Assembly: GCA_001275005.1 (NCBI GenBank)
Contig: JWZX01003308.1
Span: forward strand, 1-30,731
Source of the DNA: Chrysochromulina tobinii
Lineage: Eukaryota; Haptophyta; Prymnesiales; Chrysochromulinaceae
DNA length: 30,731 nt
Direction of reading: 5' to 3'
Positions 1-11,569 of this stretch are shown here, piece by piece. Each line of letters starts with the position of its first letter. Within the stretch, counting starts at the first letter, position 1. The notes beneath the pieces were generated by a model, which saw only the letters and a list, made by a program, of their open reading frames with translations, ran no database searches and was not told the DNA's origin. The position numbers and the translations under genes are program-made.

Positions 1-3000
1 CCAGTACAAGGGAGAGTGCGCCACCTCTGGAAGCGCCGAGGAGAGCGCCACCTCTGGGAGTCCACCTGGGCTGAGGTCCTCGTGAGGTATCTCCTCTGCC
101 GCTGTGAATGTGAATGTGAATTGACTGAGGTCCTCGTGAGTTATCTCCTCTGGTCCCTCGGCGCTCACCTCGGCGCTTAGCTTCCGGTTCCTCTTCTTCA
201 ACTTTGGTGATACTTTGTGCGCGTTGGGCTCGGCCTCGGGCATCGACTGGCCGTCCACGCGCAGCTCGATGAGCAGATGCGTGCTGCGCGGGAAGTCGAG
301 CTTGAGCAGTGCACCCTCCCGCCAGCACTTGTAGTAAGTCCCAAAGCCGTGCAGGGCGCCCATCAGTCGCTCGGCGATGCCCGGCGGCAGGATGTACCCG
401 ATCGGGTAGATGATGCCCAGCTGCTCGGTCGGCTCGGGCTCGGCTTCGGTGCCCTCAGGCTCCAAGAGCGCCTCGTGTGCGCCCAAGAGCGCCCCGTGCC
501 ACGCGCGCACCACCTCTGGCGGACACAAGCGCGGCAAGCGCATGGGCATCACCCATCGGCGCCCCTCGACCCCTTTGTGCGAGAGGAAGAGGACGCCTGA
601 CGTGCACATGAGGAGCAGCTGCTGGCCATACTCTTCCAGCTCGAGCCCCAACGGCTCCCACATAGAAGAGAGGAGCTCCTCGCGCAGCTCACCCTCCTTG
701 ACCAGGGCCTGGATCGCTAGGGTCTGCACGCCACGAAATTGAATCAAGTGCCTCTCCGCCGTCGTGAGCGCGGTCGGGCGCGCCTGCCCGCCCAGTGGGA
801 TCTCGCCCTGTGGGATCTCGCCCTGTAAGGTCCCGCCCTGTGGGATCTCGCCCTGGGGGATCTCTAGCATGGCGGTGGGCGTCAACGCAGCGGGGGGCGC
901 CGGGCTGAGCATGAGTTCGAGCGGGTTTGTGCTCTGGCTGGTGCCCAATCGATGGTCGACCAAGGGCTTGAGGAGTCGTGTCACGTGGTCGGGCTGCAGG
1001 AAGATGACGCCCCCCCCCGCAAAGAGCTCTCCCTGGTTGATGAGCAGGGTGAGGGCGTCATCGAGTATGGCTGCTTCCGGATCGAGAATGGCCGAGCACG
1101 GCTCGATCGTCGGTTGGACCTCCAGCTGCCACTTCCGGCGAGCCTCGGCTATTGTTATGTATGGGCGCGGCGCGACCCGCGTTTCTGTCCCCAGGTCGGG
1201 GAGCTCGTTTCCGATAGTTTCCTGGGACGCGAGGGTCGCTTTCACAGCACGGAGCGCTTGGCGCCCGTCACGGATAGCGCGCAAGAAGGACATAGCGAGC
1301 AACCAGGTGCGCGGCACAGGCATGCCCACGCTCGGAAGCAGCGCCGGCTTCGCAAGCACAATTAACTCAAGGCGTGACTTGAAACTGCTCAGTGACGCGT
1401 TGCCACCCGCCACGGAGCACACACATGCAACGCCCGGCTGGACCTTGAGCCGGCGCTTGCCCGAGCACCCGTCCTGATGGCGCTGCACCGCGCGTTCGAG
1501 CCACACCATCTGATCCTTGCACTGGCTCTCGATGTAAAAGACGGACCACTCCTTATCACGGCGCAGCTTGGCGTCGCATTTGGTGAGAACAAGCTGCACC
1601 ACGGCCTCGGGCGCGCCCACCTGCAAGTAGTCGAGCCAGCGGCCGAGGAGCTCGTCATAACGAGCCTCGAGCTCGGCCACATCGAAGCAGGGCACGAGGA
1701 GCAGGTAGAGAGAGCCGGTGACGATGTATGGCTGAAGCAGCGCGGCATAGTGCACCTGCCCGCCCAGATCCCATGCTGAGAGGATGACCTGGCTCTCGCC
1801 TTCGCCCAGCACGAGCGTTGAGATGTCGAGCTGCACCGTGCGCTCGTCCTTGTCGGCCGGATGTGGCGCACCGTAGCGCAGCCCGCGCTGCAGTGATGTC
1901 TTGCCTGCCTCGCCGTGCCCGAGTAGCACGAGGCGCGCCCCCTGGCTCCGAGCCTCTCCCGATCGGTTGAGCTCCTGGAAGTAGCGCCGGATGGGCACGA
2001 CGCCCTGCTTGGCGATCGAGAGCGGGGGGCGTACGAGCGGATTCTGCTTCACCTCGAACCGGTCGAGCTTGATGCAGTCGCAGATGGTCGGCTCGAGCTG
2101 CGAGATCAGATTCTCCGACACGTCGAGGTGCTTGAGCAAGCCGAGCTGCCCGATCGAGGGCGGCAGGTAGGTGAGACGGTTCCCCTTGAGGTCGAGCGAT
2201 TCGAGGGATTCGAGCTTCCCGATATTATACGGCAGCTCGAGCAGCTTGTTCGAGCGCACCGAGAGCCGCTTCAGGTGGCGCAGGAAGCAGATGTCATCGT
2301 GCAGAGTCTCGAGGCGGTTGTTGTTGATCGTGATCGTCTTGAGATTGTGCAGCTGGCCCACGGCCGAGAACTCGACCAGGGCGTTCTTGTCGAGAGTGAG
2401 CTTCTCGAGGGCCGTCAGCCGGCCGAGCGAGCGGCAGAAGCGCTCGAGCTGCGCCGCCTGCCGCTTGCCCTTGGGCGTGTCGGCCAGTGCCGGGTTGGGT
2501 GGCGGGATCACCGAGTTCAGATCAAGCGTGCGCAGCGTGGGCGCGTGCACGCGGTCCACGATGGTGCGTGCGCCTTCGGTGCCGAGCGTCACGTTGTTGA
2601 GGAGAGAGAGCTCCGTCAGGATCGTATGTTCCGCGATGAGCTGCCCGATTAGGATGGCCGAGAGCGGATCAAAGCCCTTGCCCGAAAGGTCGAGGACCTT
2701 GGCGTGACCCACGCCCGCCGCCCCTTTGATCTGGAGCAGATGCATCGGCTCGAAGTTGCCCGCGAACGTGAGCGACTGCAAGGAGGCCGAGGCACGCACT
2801 GCAGCCGCAAAGGCCCGAAAGCCGGAGCCCGAGTACTCAAGTTCGCTCTCCGTGTACTTGGACACATCCGAGAGCGGGTTGTGGCTGATGTCGAGCTTGG
2901 TGAGCGTCGTGTTGGTCCGCAACGCCTTGGCAAGCGCGTGCGAGGCTTGTACCACGAGGCCTACGTTGGACAAATCAAGATCCGTGATCGTGTCGTTGAA

Positions 3001-6000
3001 CCTGAACACGCTGACGAGCAGCCGCGCCGCGCCGAGCGCTAGCGCCGTGTTGCGCATGGAGAATTCCGTTGCGCCCTCGAGCACGTCGAACGCGTACGTG
3101 CGCAGCACCCCAATCCGGCACTGGCAGTCCTCCTCGAGCAGCAGCCCACCGAGCACCCAGAGCGCGTTGTCATCGACCGCAGTATTGCCCCGGAAGTCGA
3201 GCGAGGTGAGTGAGGTGTTCGACTGCACGGCGCGTGCCAGCATCGCGCCCGTGAGCTCATTGTTGGACAGGTCCAGCGAGGAGAGCTTGCACTGCTCAGA
3301 GCGCAGCACGTCGACGAGGGGCTGGCCGACGCCCGCGTCGGTCAGCTTGTTATGCCCGAGCTTGAGCGCCGTGAGAAAAGAGCACACGCCCTGGGAGAGC
3401 ATCTCGCACAGGCGCGGCCCGCCACGCTCGCCCAGCCCAATCCCCGTCAAGTCGAGCGCGCGGAGAGCCGACTTGCGCGCAACGTCCAAATGCTCGAGCA
3501 CGCCGCCGCCCTCGGCGCCCGCGCCCGGGTTGAGTCGAAGTGAGCGCACGGAGTCATTGGTGGAGAGGAGGGCGCCTACCATGGCCACGGCCGCACGTTG
3601 GATGTACGAGCGCTGCTCCGGTTGCGAGTCGATGGTGGAAATGCCCGCCTCCCATAAGTTGATGTGCTCCACCTTGTTGTGTCCGTTGAGGTCCTGCACT
3701 GGCAGCGTCGCGACTGTGCGCTCATTCAACTTGGGCATGTGCACGAGACGGAGCTCCTGGAGTGTCACGTTCGTTCGTAGCGCCTCAGCGAGCAGAGGGA
3801 TGTGGTCCAAATTCAAGCCGATGAGCTCAAGTGAAATGAGGCGCGCGTTGCCACGCATCAGGCCCGCGAAGAACACAAACGAGCGGAAGGAGCGGATCTG
3901 CGTCTTGTCCTTGAAGTCGAAGGTCTGCGCCTTGGGCCCGTCGGGCTTCAGGTCGTACAGGTCCGAGTAGCCCACATTCCCGTTGAGGTTGCGCAGGATC
4001 GCCCTGCCAAGGATGTCGCGCTCAAAATCGCCGAGCTCCCCCGGTCCGCTGCCCACGTTGATCGCGGTCAACGAGTGGTTGGTCTTGAGCGCACCGGCGA
4101 GCAGCACGGAGTCGGACTGCTGATCGGACGTCCACGTAAGCGTGGTCGTCTCCGGCTTGAGCGAGAAGTTGTCGCACTGGAGGTAGCGCATGGTCGCCGT
4201 CGACTCGAGCAGCGCGTACCCGATCGCCTCCTTAGCGCGCGCATCCAGGTGGAACGACTTCTCGATGCGCGTCAGCGGCGTCTTCTCGACGACGGCGAGC
4301 GACTGGAGCGTCGTGTGCTCTCGCACGAGCTCCGAAAGCGCCGGCTCGCGCCCCGGATGGTTGTCCGAGAGGTCGAGCGTGCGCAGCGCCGTGCACGAGC
4401 GCAGCGCGCTGCACACGGCTTTCAACCCTTCGGGCCAGAGCAAATTCGAAGCCAAGTTGACGTCGGTGAGCGACTTGTTCGTCGAGAGGCCGCGCGCGAG
4501 CTGGCGCATTCCAGCCGGCGTCTGGCGGAGCGAGCCGAGCATGTTATTCGACAGGTCGAGGGCCGTGAGCGCCGTCGAGGTAGAGAACATGCGCGCAAGC
4601 CCTGCCGCGTCCTCATACTGTTGGCCGACCTTGTTGCCGCGCAGTACGAGCCGTTGCAGCGTCGTGTTGCGCTCCATGAGCAGCCAGAGCGCGTACAGGC
4701 CGACCGACTGGAGCTGACAGTTCTTGGCCGAGAAGTCCCAGGTCGGGCGCCGCTTGGCAAGCAACGAGCCCAGATGACCCGCCGCAATCCGGCAAGTGTT
4801 GTTCATGAACGGGTCGTTGAGGAACTTGGCCGCGAGCTCGTCCGAGGCCCAGCCCGCCCAGCCTTCGGCGGACATGATGAGCAGGTACTGCGCGAACAGC
4901 CCCTCCTGGAACGAGAGGTGCTTGAACTGGTACTGCGCGGCAGAGGTTTCGGTCTGCACCTCGAGCGTCTTCGTGAGCGGAATCCCCGCCTCCTCCTTGT
5001 CCAAGTGGAGCCACATGGTGAACGCGTCCGCATTGGGCATCTCGAGGAGCAGCGTGTTCGAGGCGTGTGCGCTCGAGAACTCGCGCCGTCCATTCTGCTG
5101 ATTGATGACTGCCACGTTACGCAGCATCACGATGCCGCAGTCGTGAGCCTTACCACCGAGGAGCATTTTGAGATTGCCGTTGACGAGCAGCATCACCGTG
5201 TCAACGAGCTTCTTGGGCATCGAGAGCTCGATGCGGTTGAGCTCGGTGCGCTGCACCTCGGGCTTGGCCGCCTCGCGCAGGTAGTGGTGGCCGTGTCGGA
5301 AGACCTCGTAGACCTCCTTCGAGTCGAGCTTGATTGCGACCCGGTTCTCGGTTTGGTCCTTCTCGCCATCCTTTTTATGGGTATCCGTCGTGAGCTCATC
5401 GAACTTGATCGTCTCCTTTCGGCTTGCTCGCTTCTCGCGCTTCTTCTCCTGTAAGCCGCCGCCGTCGTCATCGGCGGTCATCTGCGAGCGGTCGAGGTTG
5501 AAGAGCATCATCCAGCGCCGGATGATGATGTCTGACGCCTCGCTGATGGACAAGTTCATCGACGCCTTCGTCTGGAGCCGTTTGGTCATCGCCGCCTGGA
5601 TGCCGAGCTCGTACAGCTCGATGCGGTTCGAGGGTAGCTTCGTCAGGTCCTCCCCACCGGCGGTGAAGATGAGCACGAGCAGCGAGAGCAGCACAGGCAC
5701 GCCGGTCGCGTCCACGAGGAAGACGAGCTTCTCCTCGAGCAGCTGGTTGAGCTTCTCCTCGGGCACCGTACCGAGGAGCCGATTGCGGAAGAAGTTGTAG
5801 TGCTCGTATGCCTGGTTAGACGGGTCGTGGCCGATTTGGGCGATTCGCGTGACGTGCACCTCCACCTCGCCGAAGAGCGCTTTGCCCTGGTACGTGAGCT
5901 TGAGCGTGCACGTGGCGTACCGGAAATGAGTCGGGTCGAGGTCGTGGAACTTATTGGCCAGGTCAAAGAGCTCGACGAGCACGAGCGCCTCTGGAGGGGG

Positions 6001-9000
6001 TTTGACCGGCGGCGCGGGCGGAGCCACCACTTTTGCGGCGCTGTGCGCCCCCCGCCGGCCGCGCCGATCGCCGCCGCCCTCGCCCTCGCCCTCGCCGCCC
6101 TCTCCGCCCTCAATTGCACCGGCGCCCTCGCCACCCTCGCCACCCTCTTCCTCTTTGCGCTCGATCGGCGGATAGACGACGCCACCTTTCGTGTCCACCT
6201 CCAACACCCCTGAGGCCCTGCATATCCGCGCCAGCAGCAAGTGCGCCTGCGGGCCCGTCTGGCACTTGACGCGCGCGCGCACGACGTCGGTCACGCACGC
6301 CTCGGGCAGCCCGCCGTCGCTGAAGCGCGTCGAGTACTCCTCCTGTGCTTTGGCCACGAGCCGCACCGGGTCCTTGTATGCGGGCAGCTCCACCTGCCGC
6401 GTGGCGCGGTGTCCCTCCTCATGCGCGAGCAGCTCGACCACCTTGCGGAACGTGCCGGAGAGCTCCTCTGCCGCGAGGTAGACCTCATCCGTGCGCTCCA
6501 TGATGCGGTTCCACAGCGCCGCCGCTTGCCCGCCTGACTGATTGCCTGACTCATCGGATTTCGCGGCACGCTTAGCACGGCGCGAGCGGCTCGCACGATC
6601 CGGGTTGACCAAGGCCTCCTTGCGTAGCATCAGCCCGAGCTCCATGGCGACCTTACGCGAGGCAGGCGTCAGGTGCGCGAGCTCGCCCATAGCAGACCGC
6701 ATGGCACTCTCGTACATGGACCGATGCGCCTGCGGTGGCACCGTAGACACGACCTGGTCCACAAGGTCGAGTGTTGTCTCCTGCGCGTTCGAGTCCGGAG
6801 CAGCGGCTTGTCCGGTGCGGCCCATGAGCAGGGTGCGATTGATCGCATGGAGCGTGAGCGACTTGGGCGCCGTGTTGGGCGGGAGCGGCCGCTTCCTCAC
6901 GATGCGGTAAGTGTACGTCACCACAGTCTGCACCACCTCTTCCAAGACCGGCACGGCCGCCGGCACGGTCGTCAAGGCGGTGGCCGTGGTGGCCGCGGTG
7001 GCTGCTGTCGAGTTGCACGTGGTACCGGCCGTGTCGCTCACACCAGCCGATGACGGCGTGGACGTATTCACAGCAGCAGCGCCGCTGGGCGCGACGGCGT
7101 TCGCACCCTCGGTCGACGGCGCTAGCAATGACGGCAGCGAGGCAGCGCCGGCAGTGGCGGCAGCGCTTGATTGGATTGATTGGCTTGATTGGAGGGCGGC
7201 CAGGGCAGCGGCGAGCTCCGCGTCCGAATCAGAGACGGTCACTTCCGCAACAAGGATGTGCTGCCGCTCCTTGGGATCGTACGGGCGCTCCTGCTCCTTA
7301 AGCATACCGGGGAGCAGGAAGCGGCAAGGCGCGACGAGCTCCTCGAGGTCGTGCTGCGTCGAGTCGCGAAACTTGTCGTACACCTCGTCCAGCTTCTTGC
7401 GCACCTCGCCGAGCGAGAGCAGGTGCTCAAAGAACTCAGAGCCGTGCATCTGCACCGAGACGGCCGCGCGCTGCTGCTCATTCGAGAGCGCATTCAGGTT
7501 CATGATCACGAAGCGACCCTTGTACTTGGCGGTGTTGACTCCCTCGGGGCGCGACGTGACGAGCACACGGTTCCCGCTCGGCACGAGCTCCTGATGGATG
7601 AAGTACTCAATCTCATCACGCAGCCCAGCGGCCTCGTCGACGCCATCGATGAGCACGATGAGGGCACGCATCTCGAACGCTTGGATGAGCATCTTACGCC
7701 ACGTCTCGGCCTTCTTCCCCGCGTACACCGACTCGATGTAGAGCATCAGGAGCCCGCCCTTGGCGCCGCCCTCGCGGATGAGGAAGACGATGCGCTGCAC
7801 GTACATGACCATAGGGACGAGCCGGATGCCGCCGTCCGTGCGCGTCTCGCGAAGCGCTTCGGCGACGACAAAGGCCGCTTGCTTGATCATCCAGGTCTTG
7901 CCCGTGCCCGGACCGGCGCGCATGAGCACCGGCTGGGCCGGGTGCGTCCCCATCCGGTCGGCCGGGCGAGGGGCGCAGCAGCAGAATCGCGAGGTCGCGC
8001 ACGTCGTTGATCTTCCACTCGGCGGGGATCGACTTGTTGTCCAGCAAGTCGGTCGCGGTGGACACGTGCAACGTCTGGTCCTTGATGCGCAGCATATTGC
8101 CCGTGATCGCATCCTCGACGAATTCCTCGCGTGACATCATGTCCTCGCAGTAGCTCACACGCGCGGCCTCATACTCGCTCGCCGTGCCGAAGCGCTGTAT
8201 CGAATGGTTGAACTCGTTGAGCGCCGCCGCGAGCACGACGTTCGCGCCCTTGATGGTGGTCACGTGGGCGCGCACCGAGCCATCCTTGAGCTCCTTCTTC
8301 TCGAAGAGGGTCACCAACGTCTTTGGCGCGAGCAGGCCCGCCTTGTTGCTCTTCTCGGGGTCTAACCCCTCGCGCACCATCAGCGGCTTGTATGAGATGA
8401 CCGTGAACGTGGGGCGTCCGTCGCCATCGTCCTTCCCCTCGAGCTCGCGCAGGTTGAAGGAGCCTTCCTTGGTTCGCATCGTGACCCATCCGGTGGTCTT
8501 GACCGGGGGCAGCAACATCGCGTGCCGCGTCCCCTCCTTGACGTCAAAGTCGCCGTCCCACTTCTCTACGACAGCGTCGACGCATCGCTTATTGTGCAGG
8601 AAGAGGAGCCGTGTGCCCACCGCGTGCCGCGGCGCGTACGCGCGCACGACGGTGAGCGGCGACGGGTCCACGGAGCTGTCGCCCATCAGGCCGTCGAACT
8701 TGATCACCACCGAGTCGTCCCGTAGGGCGCGCTGCACCGTCGCGCACTTGCCCTCGATGGCACCGAGGCAGCGCACCGCGAGACGCGCGCCCTCACCACA
8801 GCCGTACGCAAGCCAGGGCGTCACCTTGATGATGGCGGTGTGCAGGGCACCTGGCTCATTCTCCAGGTGCCAGTCGAGGCGCAGCAGCAGCGTCGCCTCG
8901 CCATGCAGGCCATCGTGCTCCACGCCGTGCTCATCGGCCCGGTGCCACTGGTCACTGAACTCGACGCGCTCGACAAGCGGCGCATTCTTCACGGGCGCGA

Positions 9001-11569
9001 TCTTGACGGACCCGAGCCTCTGATGCGTCACGAGCGAGCGCAGCTCGTACGCGCCGCTGTCGGGCATCGTCTTCAGGTCGCCAAGCACGAGCTCAAACGT
9101 GGCGCGGTACGAATTGAACATGAGCGCGATCACCGTCGGAGGTATGCCTGCGTGGCGCGAGGGCATCTTCGCTTCGTCGCGCCCGCTCGGCCGATGGGCC
9201 TCGCGCCGCTCGTACAGGGTCTCGTCGGGCACGGGCTCTGCTCTCTTGAGCCTCTTCTCGAGATCCGCGCACATGGCACGCACCGTATCAAGGCTTGCCG
9301 CGGCCTTGCGCTCAATCTCGAGGCGAGCCGCCTCCATCTCCCGCAGCGCCTGCTGCGTCCGCAACTCCGCCTGCCTGTTCGCCTCCAGTCGCTCCGCCTC
9401 GAGCACCGCCTCGCTCTTGGCCGGCACCCCAGGCGCACCAGGCGCACCAGGCGCACCAGGCGCACCAGCGGCTGCGGCCGCAATTGTCGCGCCGCCCTCA
9501 GTGCCACGGGCTGCCGTCCCGCCGCTTCCGCCATTAGGTGCGTTTGGGGGAGATTGAGAACGCGGTGGCGGCGACTTGTTGGACGGCATTGGATCCCGTG
9601 GCCCAACGCCTTGTTGGTACATCTTGTTGGCGGCTTCATGGAGGGCTTGTTGGCGGGGCGCCTTCGCCTCAGCGAGGGGTGGAGAGAACGACCGCGGCAG
9701 GGCGGCCGCTGTTGAGACCGCGGCAGCCGGCTGCATGGCAGCGGCGCGATCGACGGGGGCGAGGCTGCGAGCGCCATCTTTTGCGAGAAAGGTGACCCAT
9801 CCGAGCGGCTTCACCTGCCCCTCGACCCATATTTGGGCGCGCTCGATGCCCTCGGGTGTTGCGCGTACCTCGAGCACGTGCACCCGCGTGCCCGGCTCGA
9901 GGTTACCCACCTCCGCGCTCTTATTCTCAAAGCCACTGCGCACGACGATCTGCTTGGGTGCACTCACGACACTCAGCGGGTGGTAGGCGGTATGGATGCC
10001 TGCCTTGCTCGTGATCGTGACCCAGCCTAGTGATCTGCCGCCCTGGCCCACGTCGCCCACGCGCACGCGCACGGTGCCGTCGCGCAAGGACACCGTCTCC
10101 AGAGTAAAGATGCGAGAGCCACCGAAGAGCTCCCCCAGCTTCTCCGAGTGGACCTCGGCCGTGGCTCGCAAGATCATCGGGCTGGGTGTGATCACCTCAA
10201 GCACACGTACATCGTCCGCCTGCACAGAGGCAGAGGTGAACCCTCGCCAGCCCACATACGGCGTGCCCGGAGGCGGGCACAAGTCGGCGGAAGTGGGCAC
10301 CATCCGGTCTCGCCCAGCTGATCCGCTGCGCTTGGTAGCGGCAGCAGCTGCAGCGGCGGCGGTCGCAGCAGCGGCGGCGGTCGCAGCGGCCGGCGGCGAG
10401 GTGGCGATGATGAGGCCGGCGGCGCCGGAGGCTTTGGCCTTAGCTAGCACACTGGTGAGCACATTCGTCTTGGTCGGACCGTTGGAGAGCGCACTGAGCA
10501 TCGCGCTGGCACTCATCACCTGACCGCCGCCGAGAGCTGAGAGCATGCCGCTCATCAGCTGGTTGCTCGCGGGCAGCACTAGGCCGGCAGCTCCCTCCTT
10601 GCTTATGGAGGTGATGATGCCGGCGATCTTGCCGTCGAGCGATGTGATGCGCGCGCGCTTCGAGCCGTCGGGCATCGTGCGCGTCTCGTGCACCGTCACC
10701 ACGGTGCCCGCCAGTAGCTTGGCCGGTAGCTCGGCGGAGTTCAGGTCAAAGTCCTTCCGCAATCCGAGCGTCTTCGCCGCCAGCATCGTCTCGCTGCCGC
10801 CTACGCCCACGCCGCCGCCAGCCGCGCCCGAGGCCAGATCACGCTCCGGCGTCACGCTCGGAGCCATTGTCAGGCGCTTAGCGATCACTACACTTGTCCC
10901 CATCGGCCTGGAAAGGTTGGGTGACCGACCGCCCGGAGCTGCAGCAGCAGCAGCGGCAGCAGCAGCGGCAGCAGCAGCGGCGGCAGCGGCGGCAGCGGCG
11001 GCAGCGGCGGCGGCGGCAGCAGCTCCTGCTGCAGCACCGGATGCAGCGGCTGAGGCTGCTGCACCGCCACCTACGCCGCTGAGGCGCGGCACCAGCAGCG
11101 GCGACGCCGTTTGCGTCGAGGCGCCGTCCTCGCTGATCGGCGCAATCGCAGCGCCGCCGCTGGTGCCGCGCAGCGGCGGCGACGCAGACGAGGAGCGTTT
11201 TGTTTCCTTGCGGTTCGAGTTCTGAGCTGGCGGCTTGGTTGTACGCGAGGATGACTGAGACGGCTGCTTCGAAGAGCGCTTCGACCCCTGCAAGCTGCGG
11301 TCCGACGGCTTTGGTGGCGCGGCACCACCCTGATCAATCTTCATCTTGGAGCTGAGGTCGAGGCCCGGCGTGGCTTCCAAGGTATTGGCGTGGCTGAGCT
11401 TCTTCGTGGGCGAAATAGGACCCGGAAGCTTCGCTGGAGGCTCTGAGGCGGGCTGGAAAGCAGCGGCCGCAGTTGTCGGCAGGCCGGCGGTGGCGGGTAG
11501 CGCTGGAGAGCTGCTCCGCGGCTGCTTTGCTGCATCCTTGGTGCCACCCTTCACTGCTGAGGGTATCAT
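1..11569 (-). CDS. Giant NACHT-LRR-Roc-COR protein (NLR/ROCO fusion), partial at C-terminus, one frame break
   Basis: Two abutting minus-strand open frames make one gene. Frame A has its first ATG at 11569 (the frame is open back to about 11731 without an ATG) and is coding to about 7975. Frame B is coding from about 7970 to base 1 with no stop, about 2,650 codons, and leaves the window. Order from the N-terminus: disordered Ser/Pro/Ala head with 29 alanines; SH3-like repeats ending in GWVT; GAP repeats; coiled coil; a beta-rich segment; NACHT core with P-loop GPGTGKT, Walker B LIVLIDGVDE and sensor VTSRP; LRR array; Roc with P-loop GHGEAGKT, switch DLGGQ and TKCD; COR. The product exceeds 3,800 residues. 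From family knowledge, NACHT proteins oligomerise on ligand sensing and ROCO proteins are dimerising GTPases often linked to kinases; no kinase is visible here. No intron is evident apart from the candidate at 7933-8002. The function as an immune or stress sensor is inferred. The domain calls are firm; the exact start and gene integrity are not. Confidence 0.85.
240..1325 (-). other. COR domain of the giant protein
   Basis: The segment following the Roc domain begins with VPRTWLLAM and shows the alternating helix/strand pattern of C-terminal-of-Roc domains. It contains LTLLINQGELF followed by VIFLQPDHVTRLLKPLV, then a second half with LVKEGELREELL and YGQQLLLMCTSGVLF, and finally a COR-B-like tail. 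COR normally mediates dimerisation of ROCO proteins and couples it to GTP turnover. A low-complexity linker containing pentapeptide repeats splits the two halves at about 793-865. No kinase domain follows before the window edge; the reading frame remains open. Confidence 0.75.
793..865 (-). repeat. 15-bp coding minisatellite (GEIPQ pentapeptide) inside COR
   Basis: Four to five copies of a 15-bp unit encode G-E-I-P-Q or close variants in the giant protein. One copy has changed to G-G-T-L-Q. The unit keeps frame, so copy-number change would only lengthen a surface loop between the two COR halves. Confidence 0.75.
1380..1925 (-). other. Roc (Ras-of-complex) GTPase domain of the giant protein
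   Basis: The G1 P-loop reads LLGHGEAGKTSL (codons at about 1893-1926). The G3/switch II motif is AWDLGGQVHYAALL (about 1730-1777). The G4-equivalent is LVLTKCDAK (1566-1592), the TKxD form of NKxD common in Roc domains. All catalytically expected positions, including the P-loop Lys and Thr and the switch Asp-x-Gly-Gly, are present, so GTP binding is expected. It follows the last LRR directly, as in canonical LRR-Roc-COR proteins. Confidence 0.88.
2060..4690 (-). repeat. Leucine-rich repeat array of the giant protein
   Basis: The larger N-proximal part consists of RI-type LRRs of about 28 residues, with recurring LxxLDLSxN and LAxALxxNxTL patterns. The C-proximal part (about 2060-2430) switches to 23-residue typical LRRs with LxxLxLxxNxLxxLPxxIGxL, which are the usual partners of Roc-COR. 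Two LRR classes in tandem suggest that the NACHT-side RI-LRRs and the Roc-side typical LRRs came from different ancestors and were joined. Confidence 0.85.
7500..7930 (-). other. NACHT/STAND NTPase core of the giant protein
   Basis: The P-loop is RAGPGTGKTW (just below 7923). Downstream are an IESV segment after a Gly-rich turn, Walker B LIVLIDGVDEAAG (about 7625-7661) with the Asp-x-x-Asp-Glu pattern typical of NACHT rather than NB-ARC, and the sensor-like strand RVLVTSRPEG (about 7543-7572). A Ser/Thr/Ala-rich insert follows at about 7020-7200, then helical segments up to the LRRs. All nucleotide-binding residues look intact. The call rests on motif order; a profile search could instead place it in a related STAND subgroup. 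Confidence 0.82.
7933..8002 (-). other. Frame break just before the NACHT P-loop: candidate 70-nt intron or single-base indel
   Basis: Coding sense moves from frame A to frame B here. Two explanations fit equally well. (1) A GT-AG intron at 8002-7933 (starting gtgcgc, ending cccag) is 70 nt long, that is 3n+1, and would restore the frame. (2) One extra base in the run of four G at 7970-7973 (plus strand) would join DLAILLL to a natural lead-in to the P-loop, keeping residues that look genuine. The donor is unlike the convincing donors of the E1 gene, so the indel (assembly error or true mutation) is slightly favoured. Confidence 0.6.
9235..9468 (-). repeat. Collagen-like GAP repeats followed by a coiled coil in the giant protein
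   Basis: At about 9424-9468 a 9-bp repeat encodes four to five G-A-P triplets. Immediately after it in protein order comes a charged helix of about 60 residues with regular hydrophobic heptads (starting EAVLEAERLEANRQAEL and ending CADLEKRLKRAEP), predicted to form a coiled coil. This is a likely oligomerisation segment ahead of the NACHT engine. Confidence 0.75.
9760..10735 (-). repeat. SH3-like repeat modules of the giant protein
   Basis: Three clear modules of about 60 residues share the pattern GTxVxVxExRxxPDGxxRAxI followed by LGWVTxxxKxG. They lie at about 10590-10730, 9990-10215 and 9760-9960. A further diverged copy with GWVTMRTKEG lies at about 8460-8500. The fold call (SH3b-like beta barrel) is inference from the pattern; binding partners cannot be read from the sequence. 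Confidence 0.6.
10937..11023 (-). repeat. Poly-alanine tract (GCN trinucleotide repeat, 29 codons)
   Basis: Twenty-nine uninterrupted Ala codons, mostly GCC and GCT, lie in the disordered head of the giant protein; other short Ala runs flank it and recur at about 10330-10390. The mixed codons suggest an old or selected tract rather than a freshly expanded one. Confidence 0.9.

Noticed and set aside
2128-6213. Long forward-strand open frames opposite the giant gene
   Set aside because: They are antisense shadows of a GC-rich, Leu/Glu-rich coding region. The minus frame shows continuous LRR, NACHT and Roc motifs; the plus frames show only Arg/Leu/Val-rich filler.
10545-11225. Forward-strand Ala/Pro-rich frame opposite the poly-Ala tract
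   Set aside because: Trinucleotide repeats stay open in several frames. The SH3-like modules on either side belong to the minus strand.
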